DNA from: an uncultured Eubacteriales bacterium
Lineage (GTDB): Bacteria > Bacillota > Clostridia > Monoglobales > Monoglobaceae
Assembly: GCA_958352815.1 (NCBI GenBank)
Contig: CATWQA010000027.1
Location: forward strand, 1 to 30,682
Reading direction: 5' to 3'
Length of the DNA stretch: 30,682 nt
A program made the translations under genes and the position numbers. The notes below the pieces were generated by a model, which saw nothing but the letters and a program-made list of their open reading frames with translations, made no database searches and had not been told where the DNA came from. Below, in pieces: positions 29,746-30,682 of the stretch; the stretch's first letter is position 1; each line of letters begins with the position of its first letter.

Positions 29746-30447
29746 TTAATTATTGCCAAGTTTTATCTCCGTTTTCTGCGGCATAAACGGCAGCAGAGCA
29801 TTTGCAACGTTGGCAAGAGGCATTGTCTGGAGCCAAACCTTGCCGGGACCTGTAACCGTTGTGATAAACAGTCCCTCACCGCCTAAGAATATATTCTTTA
29901 ACCCTTTCACTCTCTGAATATCCATAGTACAGCTTGCAGTCATTGCCGCAAGATGACCTGTATCCACCAAAATCTGTTGTCCCGCACCCAGCTCGTACTC
30001 TATAACGTGTCCGTCAAACTCAGCAAAAACAATTCCGCTGCCGCTGGCCTTTTGCAAAATAAATCCCTCTCCGCCAAACAGTCCGCTGCCAAGCTTCTTG
30101 TTGAAAAATACCGAGAGATTAATGCCGCTCTCTCCTGCAAGGAAAGATGACTTCTGAAAGATCATCTCGTTGGAGGGTGAAATTTCAAAGGCTCTAACCG
30201 AACCCGGGAAGCTGGAAGCAAAGGCAATCATGCCGCTTCCTCCCTCTGCGGTAAACCTGTTCTGAAACATTTTTTCGCCCGAAAACATTCTGCCTATTGC
30301 CTTTCCGATACCTCCGTTTGAAGTGGTTTCCATTTTCATGTTGGGCGACATCCACGCCATGGAACCACCCTCGGAAATCATTGTCTCTCCCTTGTCCAGG
30401 TCGCATATTACAACCGGCAGGGTCTCTCCCTCAATTTTGTACTTCAT
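29746..30447 (-). CDS. AIM24/TIGR00266-family protein
   Basis: 233 residues of the AIM24 (TIGR00266) family, a beta-rich fold of unknown biochemical role present in many bacteria. Typical segments are EGGSMAWMSPNMKMET, a glycine-rich stretch GSGLFGGEGFILQKASG, and FLGGEGLFITTVTGPGKVWLQTMP near the end. There is no signal peptide. AGGAGG precedes the ATG, with a TTGTGA/TACAAT promoter about 95 nt upstream. It converges on tsf across the terminator. Mitochondrial AIM24 affects inner membrane organisation, but the bacterial function is not established. Confidence 0.88.
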   Translation of the reverse strand: MKYKIEGETLPVVICDLDKGETMISEGGSMAWMSPNMKMETTSNGGIGKAIGRMFSGEKMFQNRFTAEGGSGMIAFASSFPGSVRAFEISPSNEMIFQKSSFLAGESGINLSVFFNKKLGSGLFGGEGFILQKASGSGIVFAEFDGHVIEYELGAGQQILVDTGHLAAMTASCTMDIQRVKGLKNIFLGGEGLFITTVTGPGKVWLQTMPLANVANALLPFMPQKTEIKLGNN

Positions 30448-30547
30448 AGTAAATCCTCCTATTTATTTAGTATTTTTTTATCAAATTCCGTTGCCACTCT
30501 GTCAAACTGCGCCGCATAATGTATTCTCCAAAATTACTTTCATATAG

Positions 30548-30576
30548 ATTGTACCATAAAATCTCCAATATCACAA
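30548..30576 (-). promoter_or_regulatory. Promoter of the AIM24-family gene
   Basis: On the minus strand TTGTGA (30571-30576), a 17-nt spacer and TACAAT (30548-30553). Confidence 0.6.
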
Positions 30577-30672
30577 TGTATAAATTAAAATTTTTGCAAT
30601 TAATTCGTTGTATAGCACGTTTAAAAGTAACGACACGCGTGCACCTGAGCTTATGGAAAATAAAGGATAACT

Positions 30673-30682
30673 ATGAATTATC
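30673..30682 (+). CDS. Possible start of a further gene (cut by window edge)
   Basis: AAAGGA is followed 6-7 nt later by ATG and two codons before the window ends. Nothing of the product can be recognised. Confidence 0.3.

Noticed and set aside
1..30682. CRISPR array, tRNA or rRNA genes
   Set aside because: No regularly spaced direct repeats and no tRNA or rRNA signature were seen on either strand by eye; no search tool was run.

Overview
The window looks like chromosome of an anaerobic, low-to-mid GC Gram-positive bacterium (Bacillota, class Clostridia). The evidence is strong AGGAGG-type ribosome binding sites, compact sigma-A-like promoters with 17-nt spacers, a pyruvate formate-lyase/activase pair, rubredoxin/rubrerythrin oxygen-stress genes, a surface (SLH) protein, and no respiratory chain genes. 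No tRNA, rRNA, CRISPR array or intact insertion sequence was seen.

Layout. 1-376: the first 13 codons of rnhA on the minus strand, an intergenic repeat and the yfcE promoter. 377-5350: a phosphodiesterase, a TetR-type regulator divergent from a glycogen branching enzyme, and a secreted SLH-serpin. 5351-5861: a hairpin-rich repeat. 5862-8076: an AEC permease whose 3' end overlaps a convergent FAD/Rieske oxidoreductase. 8157-12004: a zinc-finger ClpE/ClpC-type unfoldase followed by a PurF-like protein that has lost its glutaminase catalytic residues. 12217-17341: a five-gene minus-strand cluster with one strong promoter at its head (Spx/ArsC-like, zinc-ribbon protein, Tet(M)-like GTPase fused to a YacP/Rae1-type NYN nuclease, macro domain plus XRE-like protein, VWA protein). 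17425-17900: a second large repeat copy. 18019-21411: pflB-pflA-XRE. 21657-23433: a low-molecular-weight phosphatase, a GNAT acetyltransferase, a probable transporter remnant and an FMN-binding PNPOx-family protein. 23501-25454: a Crp/Fnr regulator, a frameshifted rubredoxin-type gene and a three-domain rubrerythrin. 25586-25796: a predicted structured RNA with its own promoter and terminator. 25821-27725: a promoter overlapped by a 19-bp palindrome that drives a tiny zinc-ribbon protein and two paralogous GTPases. 27770-29714: rpsB-tsf. 29746-30447: an AIM24-family protein.

How the genes may work together. The 12217-17341 cluster joins a ribosome-type GTPase carrying an RNase domain to a thiol/redox-type regulator, an ADP-ribose-type macro domain and a VWA protein. 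My inference is a stress-responsive translation quality-control or ribosome-rescue system rather than plain tetracycline resistance. The 25586-27725 block (structured RNA, palindromic operator, zinc-ribbon peptide, twin GTPases of which only one has a glycine-zipper tail) is the second candidate for an undescribed system. The Crp/Fnr gene probably controls the adjacent rubredoxin/rubrerythrin genes through a palindrome placed near -41. Three intergenic repeat copies share segments, including a hairpin whose stem sequence differs between copies while pairing is kept.
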